Assembly (NCBI GenBank): GCA_003584705.1
Contig: AP018536.1
Span: forward strand, 3,472,001 to 3,536,000
Origin: Lachnospiraceae bacterium GAM79
Lineage (GTDB): Bacteria; Bacillota; Clostridia; Lachnospirales; Lachnospiraceae
DNA: 64,000 nucleotides
Direction: 5' to 3'
Made by a program: the position numbers and the translations under genes. Numbering within the stretch: position 1 is the stretch's first letter; each line of letters starts with the position of its first letter. A model generated the notes under the pieces. That model searched no databases. It was not told the origin of the DNA and was given only the letters and a program-made list of their open reading frames with translations. Below, in pieces: positions 44,415 to 53,226 of the stretch.

Positions 44415-45889
44415 GAGGGTGCGGACATTTTCTTGGACTATCTAAGTGACCAATCCAAGTCTATGTCTGTACTCTATAGGACTCAAATATCCTAATGATT
44501 TTTTTATTCTTTTTTCATTATACCAATAAAGATAATCATTTAAAATACCAATAAATTCTGAGATGTTTACCCCAGACCAATCTGCATTATAGAACATCTC
44601 ATTTTTAATTCTTCCAAATACGCCCTCACAGGCAGAATTATCAGGTGAACAGCCTTTCTTTGACATTGATCGTATGAAACCATTTTTCTCCATCCTGTCA
44701 ATCCAGCCTGGCCAGCGGTAGTGTACGCCTCTGTCTGAATGTATGATTGGTTTTTCTCCTACAGATAGTAATTTAGCTGCATCGTCAAGCATAGAATTGA
44801 CAAGTAATGCATCTGGAGAAGTGCCTATATTCCAATTGACAAGTAAGCCATCAAAACAATCTACTATAGGTGATAAATAAACCTTTCCTGCCGGAATTGC
44901 AAACTCGGTTATATCTGTTAACCACTTTTCGTTAGGTTTAGATGCAGAAAAATTTCTGTTAATTAGATTATCTACTGCCGGAGATATTTCACCTTGATAG
45001 GAATTATATTTACGAGTTCGTTTGATTTTTACTACAAGTTGTTCTTCTTTCATAATCCTACGAATAACTTTTTCTGAGACAATTATATTTTCACGCTTAA
45101 GTAGGGCGTGAATTCGTCTGTAACCATATCGACCTTTATTCTCTGTAAATAATTCAATGACTCTAACACGTAAAAGTGTATATTTATCTTCTTTTTGTAG
45201 GGATTGTTCCTGATAATAATAACTGCTTTTTGATAATTGTAATTTCTGTAATAATAATGGCAGTGAGTATCTATTTTTCAAGACATCGATTATCACCGCC
45301 TTCTCTCTGTTGCTGAGAGCACTCTGATCGATGTCTGGGTCTTTTTTTAATACATTTATCGTTTCTTTAAGAATGTCTATTTCTAATTGCATATCTTGCA
45401 TTTGAGCCTTCAACTGATTTATTTCATCAGAAGAAATATCTGTACTTGAAACAGAACCTTCTACTAATGTTCCCGGAGTAATGTTTTTGTGATTCATAAG
45501 ACCTAATGTACCTTCTTTTAAATAACGTTTTCGCCATTGATAAATACTGGCTCTACTATACCCAATGTCTTCTGAAACATATTTTATATTTTCTCCGAGC
45601 TCATAGCAACGGTGAATTGCATCTAATTTTACTTCTAATGGAGGATTGCGAGGATGATCAGGAGGATTATTAATTACAGGGTATTCTTTCCTTGTTTTGG
45701 GTGGGGTATTTTCCTCAGCAATCCATGTGTACAGATTTCTGCGTGTTGGATACCCTAGAATCCTAATAGTTTCAGTTACAGACTCTGTTTGATGATATAT
45801 CCGTAGTGCAATATCCTTTTGTTCATTTGAATACATAAAAAGGTTCCTTTCGAAGCCCTATAGTAGTCCAGAATTTTGTCCGCACCCTC
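44415..45889 (-). mobile_element. IS3-family insertion sequence
   Basis: A 1475-bp element. The ends are imperfect inverted repeats (gagggtgcggacattttctt at 44415 and the complement of gagggtgcggacaaaattct at 45889). It is flanked by a 3-bp direct repeat GCC (44412-44414 and 45890-45892), the expected target duplication. It lies in the same orientation as the operon and breaks the acetyltransferase gene. Confidence 0.85.
44442..45836 (-). CDS. IS3-family transposase (single-frame)
   Basis: A 464-residue DDE transposase in one frame, unlike many IS3 elements that need a -1 frameshift between orfA and orfB. Two HTH regions occupy the N-terminus (YPTRRNLYTWIAEE; DIGYSRASIYQWRKRYL), then a leucine-zipper-like stretch (about 145-165), then the rve core with D in WLTDITEF, D in IHSDRGVHY and E in NSACEGVFGRIKNE. 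The frame is intact, so the element may be active. Confidence 0.88.
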   Translation of the reverse strand: MYSNEQKDIALRIYHQTESVTETIRILGYPTRRNLYTWIAEENTPPKTRKEYPVINNPPDHPRNPPLEVKLDAIHRCYELGENIKYVSEDIGYSRASIYQWRKRYLKEGTLGLMNHKNITPGTLVEGSVSSTDISSDEINQLKAQMQDMQLEIDILKETINVLKKDPDIDQSALSNREKAVIIDVLKNRYSLPLLLQKLQLSKSSYYYQEQSLQKEDKYTLLRVRVIELFTENKGRYGYRRIHALLKRENIIVSEKVIRRIMKEEQLVVKIKRTRKYNSYQGEISPAVDNLINRNFSASKPNEKWLTDITEFAIPAGKVYLSPIVDCFDGLLVNWNIGTSPDALLVNSMLDDAAKLLSVGEKPIIHSDRGVHYRWPGWIDRMEKNGFIRSMSKKGCSPDNSACEGVFGRIKNEMFYNADWSGVNISEFIGILNDYLYWYNEKRIKKSLGYLSPIEYRHRLGLVT

Positions 45890-46123
45890 GCCTGTGAAAT
45901 TTTTATACTGATTACTTCTTTATTCCAACCATCCCAGAAATTATCTAATTGTCTAAATAATATCTTCTGAACATTATTCTCTAATACCATCTTCTCATAT
46001 TCCTTAGTCTTTTTTACATTGAATAATCTTACTACTTCCATAGCCTTACTGTCTAAATACCGGGACTCGATATTTCAATATCAAGAAATCCTAACCATAT
46101 TTTTCTTCCAAATTATGGATTGT

Positions 46124-46873
46124 CTATATATTGTAATATATTTTTCCCAATTGAACATTTTTACTAAACAAATATTTGGCTATCACTTCCATCAATTCAA
46201 AATCATTCTCATGATCCAAATCCAAGACACCCGTATCATACATTTCTATGCACTCACAGTATCCGTCTAAAACACCTTTTCCACTTTTTAAAAATTCCGG
46301 TGAATAAGCATACAAAGACGCATTCATATCATAAATTTCCGGAGCTTGTTGCCTGGCAGTAAAGTTGGATGCAATCACTTTTTTATATCCATGTTCTGTC
46401 TTCATAACTTGATTAAAATAAGGATTTCTTCTTGCAGTCGTTACAGAAGTTGTCACATCTGCTTTACTTTCAAATTGTTTTGCTATAAGCTGCTCAATGT
46501 TCTCGACTGTTCTTAGAGGAGACGTAATATCCAAATCTATAATCATATCATATTTTTTGTGCTTTCGTTCTTCCATTTTCAGTCGACAGTCATTTATTAC
46601 CGCTATTTTTCCAATTGTATCCCCAGCTAAACTCTCATCTCTTTCAATTGTCTCTATTCTTCGCAACGGATTATTTTTCATCAGTTCCAATAATTCTCTA
46701 CTATCTGAATTAACAACAATGTCAGCCTCTATATCCGATGACGTCTCCTTTAAAAAAAGATCAATTGCGGAAATAGTATAATACGGTAACGGTTTTCCTA
46801 CGAATTCTCTAATGTTCTTGTTCTTAATACCTTTTGATCCAGCCCGTCCGCATATTGTAAATAAAATTTTCAT
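46124..46873 (-). CDS. legF: CMP-legionaminate/CMP-sialate synthetase-like cytidylyltransferase
   Basis: A 249-residue nucleotidyltransferase that activates a nonulosonic acid with CTP. It starts with ILFTICGRAGSKGIKNKNIR, the NeuA/LegF P-loop-like signature, followed by VVNSDSRELLEL and IDLDITSPLRTVENI with the metal-binding aspartates. It is the last intact gene of the nonulosonate operon. Given the LegB, LegC and PtmE-like genes upstream, legionaminate or a derivative is a better substrate guess than sialic acid. Confidence 0.83.
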   Translation of the reverse strand: MKILFTICGRAGSKGIKNKNIREFVGKPLPYYTISAIDLFLKETSSDIEADIVVNSDSRELLELMKNNPLRRIETIERDESLAGDTIGKIAVINDCRLKMEERKHKKYDMIIDLDITSPLRTVENIEQLIAKQFESKADVTTSVTTARRNPYFNQVMKTEHGYKKVIASNFTARQQAPEIYDMNASLYAYSPEFLKSGKGVLDGYCECIEMYDTGVLDLDHENDFELMEVIAKYLFSKNVQLGKIYYNI

Positions 46874-46874
46874 A

Positions 46875-47819
46875 TTACATCCACTCCCCTTGTGTCAACT
46901 TTAAAACTTTAATTGCATGATTGATATCACTATCATTAATTTTATTACCGCTTATAATATCTAAAAAGTGTTCTAATTCTCTTATTTGAAAATCATCCCG
47001 TGATTCCTGAAAATCTAACGTTTCTCCGGTTTTTAAAAAATGTATCGTGTTATGCACAATATCTCCAACAATCGTATCATGATTCGTAAATAGCATTATT
47101 TCTCTGATAGTCTGTCTTCCAAAATAATCTAAATGCAGTTCAACTGTTCTTTCTTTGTATTCTCCTATATAAATAGCAATATCTTCGCAGTTCACTTCTA
47201 AGTTTGATTTTCTACCTATAATGCACCGAACTTCATTGGGGAGCCCAAATAAATACGTTAAATAATCCCATTCATGAATAAGATCAATGCTTACCCCTCC
47301 GCCTAATTCCTTCTGCGCACTATATGTTTTTCTATAATCCACACCGGGACGCCAATCAGGCAAATAACTCGAAGAAATACTTCTTACAGAAATCACATCA
47401 TGCACGTCAATATTATCTTTGATATATTGAATTACTGCATTGTATCTAAGTGGACAGGCAATATAATAAGTGCTTCCCGGCTTCAATTGAAATTTTTCCG
47501 CTCTATCAATATTTGTGATCGAAGTTATTGGCTTTTCCACGAAAAAATGTTTTCCATAGGGCTTCATCTCATCCAATGTCTGAATATGCAATTCTGTTGG
47601 ATTGGTAACAAATATTGCATCATATTCCCTATCTATATTTCTATAGTCCGTGTAAACAGTCCTGATTCCCAAATCCACATCTTCCTCTGCAGATTTATTT
47701 CTTCGTACTGCATCAATCTCTAACAGAATGTTCCGATCATCGCATATTCTCTTTAAATTTCTTATATGTCTTTTAGCAATTGAACCTATTCCAACAAAAC
47801 ATACTTCTAATTTCCTCAC
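46875..47819 (-). CDS. Gfo/Idh/MocA-family oxidoreductase
   Basis: A 314-residue NAD(P)-dependent oxidoreductase with a Rossmann N-terminus (VGIGSIAKRHIRNL) and the EKP motif (FFVEKPITS) near residue 95 that holds the active-site lysine. It overlaps the next Gfo/Idh gene by 4 bp and is 1 bp from legF, so it belongs to the nonulosonate operon. Such enzymes oxidise or epimerise sugar hydroxyls; in flagellin-glycosylation loci relatives tailor legionaminic acid. The exact step is unknown. Confidence 0.8.
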   Translation of the reverse strand: MRKLEVCFVGIGSIAKRHIRNLKRICDDRNILLEIDAVRRNKSAEEDVDLGIRTVYTDYRNIDREYDAIFVTNPTELHIQTLDEMKPYGKHFFVEKPITSITNIDRAEKFQLKPGSTYYIACPLRYNAVIQYIKDNIDVHDVISVRSISSSYLPDWRPGVDYRKTYSAQKELGGGVSIDLIHEWDYLTYLFGLPNEVRCIIGRKSNLEVNCEDIAIYIGEYKERTVELHLDYFGRQTIREIMLFTNHDTIVGDIVHNTIHFLKTGETLDFQESRDDFQIRELEHFLDIISGNKINDSDINHAIKVLKLTQGEWM

Positions 47820-48790
47820 CCCTGAGCCTCCAATGCATCAATCAATTTCAATACTTTTAAATCCTGCTCAAATCCATATTTAGGAGTTTTCTCTCCTCTT
47901 ACTATTTCCATAAATTCCCTTATCTCATTTCTATAAGCATTTTCAACCACAAATGCTCGATAGCCTTCTCTGTGCTCCTGAGTTTCATGTAACTGTACAC
48001 ACTCTACAGAATCGCTTTCAACATTATACTCCATAAGAGAGTCTGGTGTTCCATTCCAACTCAAATAACTATTTTCCTTGTAAATTTCCATTTTTCTTAC
48101 TGCCACCGGAGATACAACATCAACTACCAATACGCCCTTACTTCCACTCTCATGAGTAAACTGAATCATGTAATTATCATTATAGTCAATATTAAGTGCT
48201 GTCATTTTATTAGTTACTACATTATAATCTGAAATTTTGCCAAATGCAGTCGTTAACCATGGTAGCTCTATTGCCATAATTTCCCTACAGCCATTAGTCC
48301 TCTTGTCCCCTATAAAGAAATCTTTATAATTTTCCCATGGATGCCAGTCTGGAAGATATTGTCCTATATGATAAATATAATTCCACGCTTCATTGTTCAC
48401 CCTATGACAGATATATTTCATTTCCTCGCGATACAAAAAAGTGGAAGATAAAAATAACTTACATTGTTTTTCCTTAGCTAATGCTATATTTTCTTCATAT
48501 CCATCTGATACCAAATTCAATTCAGTAAATACATTCCACCCATTATTCAAACATTCTGTAATAATTTTGTTATGTGATAGCGGAGATGTACACACAAATG
48601 CAGCTTCTATCCCTTCTTCTCTTGCTTCTTCAATAGAATTAAAACAGTTAATTCGGAACTGTTCTTTTGCATCATTTCTTCGATCTTCTCTTCCATCTAC
48701 TCCAAAAATTTCAAATGTTGAATACATATCACGTATTAAACGAATACGTCTTTTCCCCATTGAGCCTAATCCTATAACCAAAATTTTCAT
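47816..48790 (-). CDS. Second Gfo/Idh-type oxidoreductase
   Basis: A 324-residue protein with an N-terminal Rossmann signature (ILVIGLGSMGKRRIRLI). It is only distantly like its neighbour: where most members have E-K-P, this one reads FTELNLVSDG, so the usual active-site lysine is absent. It may therefore be a non-catalytic partner, a sugar-binding subunit, or use another residue. It sits between the PIG-L gene and the first Gfo/Idh gene and overlaps the latter by 4 bp. Confidence 0.72.
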   Translation of the reverse strand: MKILVIGLGSMGKRRIRLIRDMYSTFEIFGVDGREDRRNDAKEQFRINCFNSIEEAREEGIEAAFVCTSPLSHNKIITECLNNGWNVFTELNLVSDGYEENIALAKEKQCKLFLSSTFLYREEMKYICHRVNNEAWNYIYHIGQYLPDWHPWENYKDFFIGDKRTNGCREIMAIELPWLTTAFGKISDYNVVTNKMTALNIDYNDNYMIQFTHESGSKGVLVVDVVSPVAVRKMEIYKENSYLSWNGTPDSLMEYNVESDSVECVQLHETQEHREGYRAFVVENAYRNEIREFMEIVRGEKTPKYGFEQDLKVLKLIDALEAQG

Positions 48791-48845
48791 ATACTTATTC
48801 CTTTGCTAAATATATTCCATCATAATAAACAGGAGATATATATTA

Positions 48846-49508
48846 CTATTTTTCGATTTCCTTTATAATTTTGAAAGCCTCTGCATATTGGCATCCTGCC
48901 TGTCCGCCTCTCAATAACGCTAATGCCTTTATTGCTTCCAAATTACGTGGAAACGGTACCACTCCTAATTCAGTATCATATATGCTAAGTGCATTTAACT
49001 TATTCTCCATTTCATCTGTAATATCTATAAAATAATTAGGTGAAAATGCTTCACCAGTCTTACTAAAATCAGTTTCTGAAATAATCTCCATTGTCATAAT
49101 TTTTTTAACAGATGGGTATCTAAAACTCTTTGTGCATGACATACCTACTTCGTATGTAATTCGATGATCTGAATGTGCATCTACTGGATTTGGTAGTATT
49201 ACCCAATCAGGTTCAATCTCACATATGCATTTGCTAAATGCATCGATAATTTTACCTTTATCAGTATTTTCTAAGAAAGCTGGTTGAAATTTCAAATTAT
49301 AGAATCTATCAAAATTATAAAACCGACATACTTGCTCTATTTGTATCTTTCTTTTTTCAATGAATGCCTTATCCCATCCTTTTTTTTCCTCAACATCTGT
49401 TATATTGATCCAAAAAACCTGATCCCCTGCCTTTTTATGTTTTGCTATCAAACCTCCTGCTCCTAATGACTCATCGTCTGGATGTGGCGAAACAACAACA
49501 ATTTTCAT
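48846..49508 (-). CDS. PIG-L/LmbE-family N-deacetylase
   Basis: A 220-residue zinc-dependent deacetylase with the family motifs SPHPDDESLGAGG (residues 7-19) and VDAHSDHR (near 121-128), which supply the metal ligands. Members remove N-acetyl groups from amino sugars. In this operon it lies next to a formyltransferase gene, which suggests replacing an acetyl group on the nonulosonic acid or its precursor with formyl. This pairing is inference from position. Confidence 0.82.
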   Translation of the reverse strand: MKIVVVSPHPDDESLGAGGLIAKHKKAGDQVFWINITDVEEKKGWDKAFIEKRKIQIEQVCRFYNFDRFYNLKFQPAFLENTDKGKIIDAFSKCICEIEPDWVILPNPVDAHSDHRITYEVGMSCTKSFRYPSVKKIMTMEIISETDFSKTGEAFSPNYFIDITDEMENKLNALSIYDTELGVVPFPRNLEAIKALALLRGGQAGCQYAEAFKIIKEIEK

Positions 49509-49527
49509 AATTCATTTCTCCTTGACT

Positions 49528-50409
49528 TTATAAATAATCACCTATTTTAACAGTAATTGGGGTATGCTCCAATAGTTCAATAAGGTTATCTCCTGTCTTA
49601 ACAATAATATTTTCCTCATTTACATCAATAATCTTTCCAGGTTCAATATTAACATAATTATTGTCTTGGTCAATTACTTCTCTCACTTTCCAAACTTTCA
49701 CTTCATCTTCCCCAAGCATAAAATGTGCACCGACATATGGTTTAGCTAGAGCTCTAACCAAATTATAAATAGTTCTACTCGACATTCTCCAATCTATCTG
49801 TCCATCACTTTTTCCACGTTTTCGCCAATTATTACCTTGTTTTTGAGATACCCTTTTTATACCGCCATATTCAAATTTCTCTGTTATAGAAACTACTTGT
49901 TTGGCGCCACAAGTTAATAGCTTATCCATCAAAGTTTTCGCATCATCCTCATAAGTAATTTCAACTTTTTCCTGAGAAATTATATCCCCTGTATCAGCAT
50001 CCTTTTCAATCATAAAAAAACTTGATGCTGTTTCCGTAAGTCCTAATGCTAATGCCCAGATTATTGGATGTCTCCCCCTATTGTTAGGTAAGGCAGCAGG
50101 ATGGTAGCCAACCATTCCCATGGGAAAAATTTTTATTACATCATTTTTAATTAGTTGTGACCATCCAAAACAATAGCCTATATCCGGATGGCATTTCTTA
50201 ATAAATTCTACTGCTTCATCATCGTTGACGTTATGAATAAATAGATAAGGAATCCCATACTTCTTACAAAGAGGTGCCATATCCACAAAATCAGCATTGA
50301 ATGAAGATGTTTCCTTAGTTATTACTCCAACTACATCTGCATCATTTTCTAACAATTCTTTTAAAAAAACATATGAAGACTTAACACAACCAATATAAAA
50401 AATACGCAT
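49528..50409 (-). CDS. Formyltransferase-family protein (sugar N-formyltransferase candidate)
   Basis: A 293-residue protein of the 10-formyltetrahydrofolate-dependent formyltransferase fold, with VGYHPAALPNNRGRHPIIWAL (the His-containing folate loop) and KDADTGDIIS (catalytic Asp). The usual N-x-H triad residue Asn is replaced: the sequence has G-Y-H. Glycan-linked relatives often share this variant, so it may still be active with altered chemistry. The C-terminal ~90 residues form the family's beta-barrel domain. It lies between the PIG-L and LegG genes. Confidence 0.8.
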   Translation of the reverse strand: MRIFYIGCVKSSYVFLKELLENDADVVGVITKETSSFNADFVDMAPLCKKYGIPYLFIHNVNDDEAVEFIKKCHPDIGYCFGWSQLIKNDVIKIFPMGMVGYHPAALPNNRGRHPIIWALALGLTETASSFFMIEKDADTGDIISQEKVEITYEDDAKTLMDKLLTCGAKQVVSITEKFEYGGIKRVSQKQGNNWRKRGKSDGQIDWRMSSRTIYNLVRALAKPYVGAHFMLGEDEVKVWKVREVIDQDNNYVNIEPGKIIDVNEENIIVKTGDNLIELLEHTPITVKIGDYL

Positions 50410-50424
50410 TTTTATTCTCCTATA

Positions 50425-51585
50425 TTATGTAATATCATAAAAGCTTTTCTGTATTTTTAATTTATTGTTCAGCAAAAATTCTTTTGTTACATTAACAATA
50501 ACTTCTGATGCATTTCCATCTCCGTATGGATTAACGATATTACAAATTGAGTTTTTGAATTCTTCTGATAGAGCTGTACTAATTGCTTCAATGATGTTAT
50601 CCGCCTTTGGTATACAATTAATTACACTTCTAGCCTGTGTTCTTCCCTTTTGTCTATCCCCAATATTAATTGTAGGTATTTTAAAGCTTGGGACCTCAAT
50701 AATTCCACTAGATGAATTTCCAATCACAAACTCAGCATATGAAAGTAACGATAAATATCTTTTCAATCCAAGTGAATCAAATAAAATGATATTTTTTTGA
50801 GTCTCAGCACACTTTTGTAAAGAATCATTTATGATACGCCCAGACATATCGGCATTAGCTTTAGTGCATATAAAAGTTATCTCCGGATAGTGTTTTATCG
50901 CCTTGATTAATTCACCGATCTGAATCTCTGCTGTATTATGTTCCAAAGTTACAGGGTGAAAAGTTAATACTGCTATTTTTTCTCCCAGCGAACATTCCAA
51001 GGACTTTTCAAGTTCCTGCTTTGACATAAAATTTGTATGTAATGCGTTTTCAACTCCTATTGCACCAGCCGTATAAACTCTTTGAGGGTTTTCTCCCATT
51101 TGAATCACTCTATGCCTATATTCTTCCGTACTAGTAAAGTGAAGATAACTCAATTTTGTTATGGCGTTTCTTACTGCTTCATCTATAAGTCCTTCTGTGG
51201 CTTCCCCTCCATACAAATGAACAATAGGAATTTGAGCATTCATTGCAGCAGCACATACTGCAAGTGTTTCATATCTGTCTCCAAGAACCATCAGCGCATC
51301 CGGTTTACTTTCTGCAAAGTAATCTGCGAATCCAATCATAGCCAATCCCATAGTCTTGGATATTGCCGCCGGAGTATCCGAACTCAAAAGGATGTCAATT
51401 TCTTTATCCACTCTTACACCATCTTCTTTAATTTCATTAATAGTCATTCCGAATTCCGGCGATAAATGAGCACCTGTTACGACTACACGTACATCAATTT
51501 GAGAATCCATATCCATTTTTTTGATTACAGGAGCAAGTAATCCATACTCAGCTCTTGTAGCCGTCAATACTACAATTTTTTTCAT
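50425..51585 (-). CDS. legG: UDP/GDP-sugar 2-epimerase (hydrolysing), NeuC/LegG type
   Basis: A 386-residue GT-B-fold hydrolysing 2-epimerase that releases the nucleotide and yields the free N-acetylmannosamine-like sugar for LegI. It has KKIVVLTATRAEYGLL at the start, GDRYETL, and VIGNSSSGIIEVPSFKIPT in the nucleotide site. The start at 51585 follows GGGAGAG by 6 bases. It directly precedes the formyltransferase gene in the operon. NeuC activity on plain UDP-GlcNAc is an alternative, but the surrounding LegB and LegC genes favour the 2,4-diacetamido-trideoxy substrate. Confidence 0.88.
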   Translation of the reverse strand: MKKIVVLTATRAEYGLLAPVIKKMDMDSQIDVRVVVTGAHLSPEFGMTINEIKEDGVRVDKEIDILLSSDTPAAISKTMGLAMIGFADYFAESKPDALMVLGDRYETLAVCAAAMNAQIPIVHLYGGEATEGLIDEAVRNAITKLSYLHFTSTEEYRHRVIQMGENPQRVYTAGAIGVENALHTNFMSKQELEKSLECSLGEKIAVLTFHPVTLEHNTAEIQIGELIKAIKHYPEITFICTKANADMSGRIINDSLQKCAETQKNIILFDSLGLKRYLSLLSYAEFVIGNSSSGIIEVPSFKIPTINIGDRQKGRTQARSVINCIPKADNIIEAISTALSEEFKNSICNIVNPYGDGNASEVIVNVTKEFLLNNKLKIQKSFYDIT

Positions 51586-51629
51586 AATCAACTCTCCCTC
51601 GTATATTAATTGGCTACAACAATTTGAAA

Positions 51630-52628
51630 TTACAACTCTATTAGCTCATCTTCCTTAAAATCTCTAACTGCCTTCTTCCCCAATACCTCATACCATCGCA
51701 TAGGAGAAATTCCATTTCCCGGTCTCTTGGTAGTAATATTTTCCACGGTAAAAACCTCTCCTTTATTTATTGGTCTTGCTGCTATAATACTTTTTCTTGC
51801 CACTTCCTTATTTGCGATTTCAGCATATACAGGTTTCTTCTCACCTGTTCCCAATGCCTGTTCTATGTTACGTATAGCCTGCACCATACTCATAAGTTCC
51901 TGTGGTTCCAGGCTTGCCTTATGATCCGGGCCCTCCATATTTCGGTCCAGCGTAAAGTGCTTCTCGATTACCGTTGCTCCCATAGCCACTGCAGCTATAG
52001 GCACCTCGATTCCTTGTGTATGATCTGAATATCCCACATCATATCCAAACTTTTTCTGTAAAGTCAACATCGCGTTCAAATTCACATCGCAATACGCTGT
52101 GGGATACTGTGTTGTGCAATGCAATAATGTAATTTTCCCACAGTCATTTTTGCCCAAGACATTTACGGCATCTTCAACTTCCTGCATAGTGCACATTCCT
52201 GTTGACAATATAATATTTTTATGTGTTTTCCCTATCTTCTCAAGGTATGGAAGATTGGTAATCTCTCCTGATGGAATCTTCCACACATCACAGCCCAGCT
52301 CCTCCAGGAAATCAATGCTCTCCAAATCAAACGGTGTCGATAAAAATGTTATTCCAATCTCTCTGCAATATGCTGCTAATTCTCTAAATTGATCATAACT
52401 GAGCAACAGCTTCTTCAGCATTTCTCTCTGGCTCATTTCCTGACCAATATTTTTCTTTTGATACTCTGCCATTTTTGCTGTTTTAGAAACAAGTGAAGAC
52501 AACTTAGCCGTCTGGAACTTCACAATATCTGCTCCACACTTTTTTGCTTCTCTTGCCAATTCTTTGGCAATTTCTAATTCTCCGTTATGATTTACCCCTG
52601 CTTCCGCAATAATCAATGTTTTAGCCAT
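51630..52628 (-). CDS. legI: N-acetylneuraminate/legionaminate synthase (NeuB/LegI type)
   Basis: A 332-residue enzyme condensing phosphoenolpyruvate with the C6 sugar to a nine-carbon nonulosonic acid. It has the NeuB barrel signature (IIAEAGVNHNGELEIAKELA), STPFD, GYSDHTQGIEVPIAAVAMGA and the C-terminal SAF (antifreeze-like) domain (RKSIIAARPINKGEVFTVEN). The start at 52628 follows AAAGGA by 7 bases and overlaps the NeuD-like gene by 8 bp. Members for sialic, legionaminic and pseudaminic acids are similar; context favours legionaminic acid. Confidence 0.88.
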   Translation of the reverse strand: MAKTLIIAEAGVNHNGELEIAKELAREAKKCGADIVKFQTAKLSSLVSKTAKMAEYQKKNIGQEMSQREMLKKLLLSYDQFRELAAYCREIGITFLSTPFDLESIDFLEELGCDVWKIPSGEITNLPYLEKIGKTHKNIILSTGMCTMQEVEDAVNVLGKNDCGKITLLHCTTQYPTAYCDVNLNAMLTLQKKFGYDVGYSDHTQGIEVPIAAVAMGATVIEKHFTLDRNMEGPDHKASLEPQELMSMVQAIRNIEQALGTGEKKPVYAEIANKEVARKSIIAARPINKGEVFTVENITTKRPGNGISPMRWYEVLGKKAVRDFKEDELIEL

Positions 52629-53223
52629 TGCATATTCCTTTCTTGAAATACCCATTTCTAACTACTACTCCCGCAGGAATTATGCTCCCCGCCGGTATAT
52701 TCATGCATTGTATAACCGTAGCATTGGCTCCTACAAAAGCAGCCCTGCCTACTTGTACTTGCCCACATAGCACTGCTGAAACTGCTATATGTGAGAAATC
52801 ATCTATTTTACATTCATGTTCAACTAATGCCTGTGTATTTATAATACATGCTCGCCCTACATATGAATCAGCATTTACAATTACATTTTTTCCTATAAAT
52901 GTTCCTTCTCCTACACTGGCTGTAGATGAAATGATCGCAGAGGGATCACTTATAACAGGTAATTCAAATCCTATCTGCTTTAATGTATCATATATTGTTT
53001 CTCGTATTTTTCCCTTACCCAGATAACCAACTCCAATAACTGCTTTTTTTATTCCGTTATCATAACACTCTTGAAGTCTTTCATCTGTTCCGAGATATTT
53101 GTACGGAGATTCCCGCTGCATCGAATCTGTATATCCTGCAATTCTATAATTGCCTTGCCGTTCTATACAGTCTGCTATGCTTTTGGCATGTCCGCCATAA
53201 CCAACTAGTAATATATTTTCCAT
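52621..53223 (-). CDS. legH: NeuD/PglD-like sugar O/N-acetyltransferase (LegH candidate)
   Basis: A 200-residue hexapeptide acyltransferase: an N-terminal Rossmann-like domain (ILLVGYGGHAKSIADCIE), then left-handed beta-helix turns from about residue 95 (VGEGTFIGKNVIVNADSYVG). The family includes PglD and LegH, which N-acetylate the 4-amino group after LegC, and NeuD, which O-acetylates. In a LegB-LegC operon the LegH role is most likely. Confidence 0.82.
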   Translation of the reverse strand: MENILLVGYGGHAKSIADCIERQGNYRIAGYTDSMQRESPYKYLGTDERLQECYDNGIKKAVIGVGYLGKGKIRETIYDTLKQIGFELPVISDPSAIISSTASVGEGTFIGKNVIVNADSYVGRACIINTQALVEHECKIDDFSHIAVSAVLCGQVQVGRAAFVGANATVIQCMNIPAGSIIPAGVVVRNGYFKKGICNG

Positions 53224-53226
53224 CTG

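Larger units (their letters stand above)
43850..46041 (-). pseudogene. Hexapeptide-repeat (serine acetyltransferase-like) gene interrupted by an IS3-family element
   Basis: The N-terminal piece (45890-46041, about 50 codons, ending EVISIKISQ) and the C-terminal piece (43850-44414, from LGEMQENYLM) join in frame once the element and one GCC target copy are removed, giving a protein of about 238 residues. The C-terminal half is a left-handed beta-helix acetyltransferase domain (LGKAQYSDYLFVYQGTTIGG, NVVLYANATILGETTI) like CysE-type glycan O-acetyltransferases. The C-terminal fragment could still be made from an ATG inside the IS end. The original gene followed legF in the operon. Confidence 0.85.
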
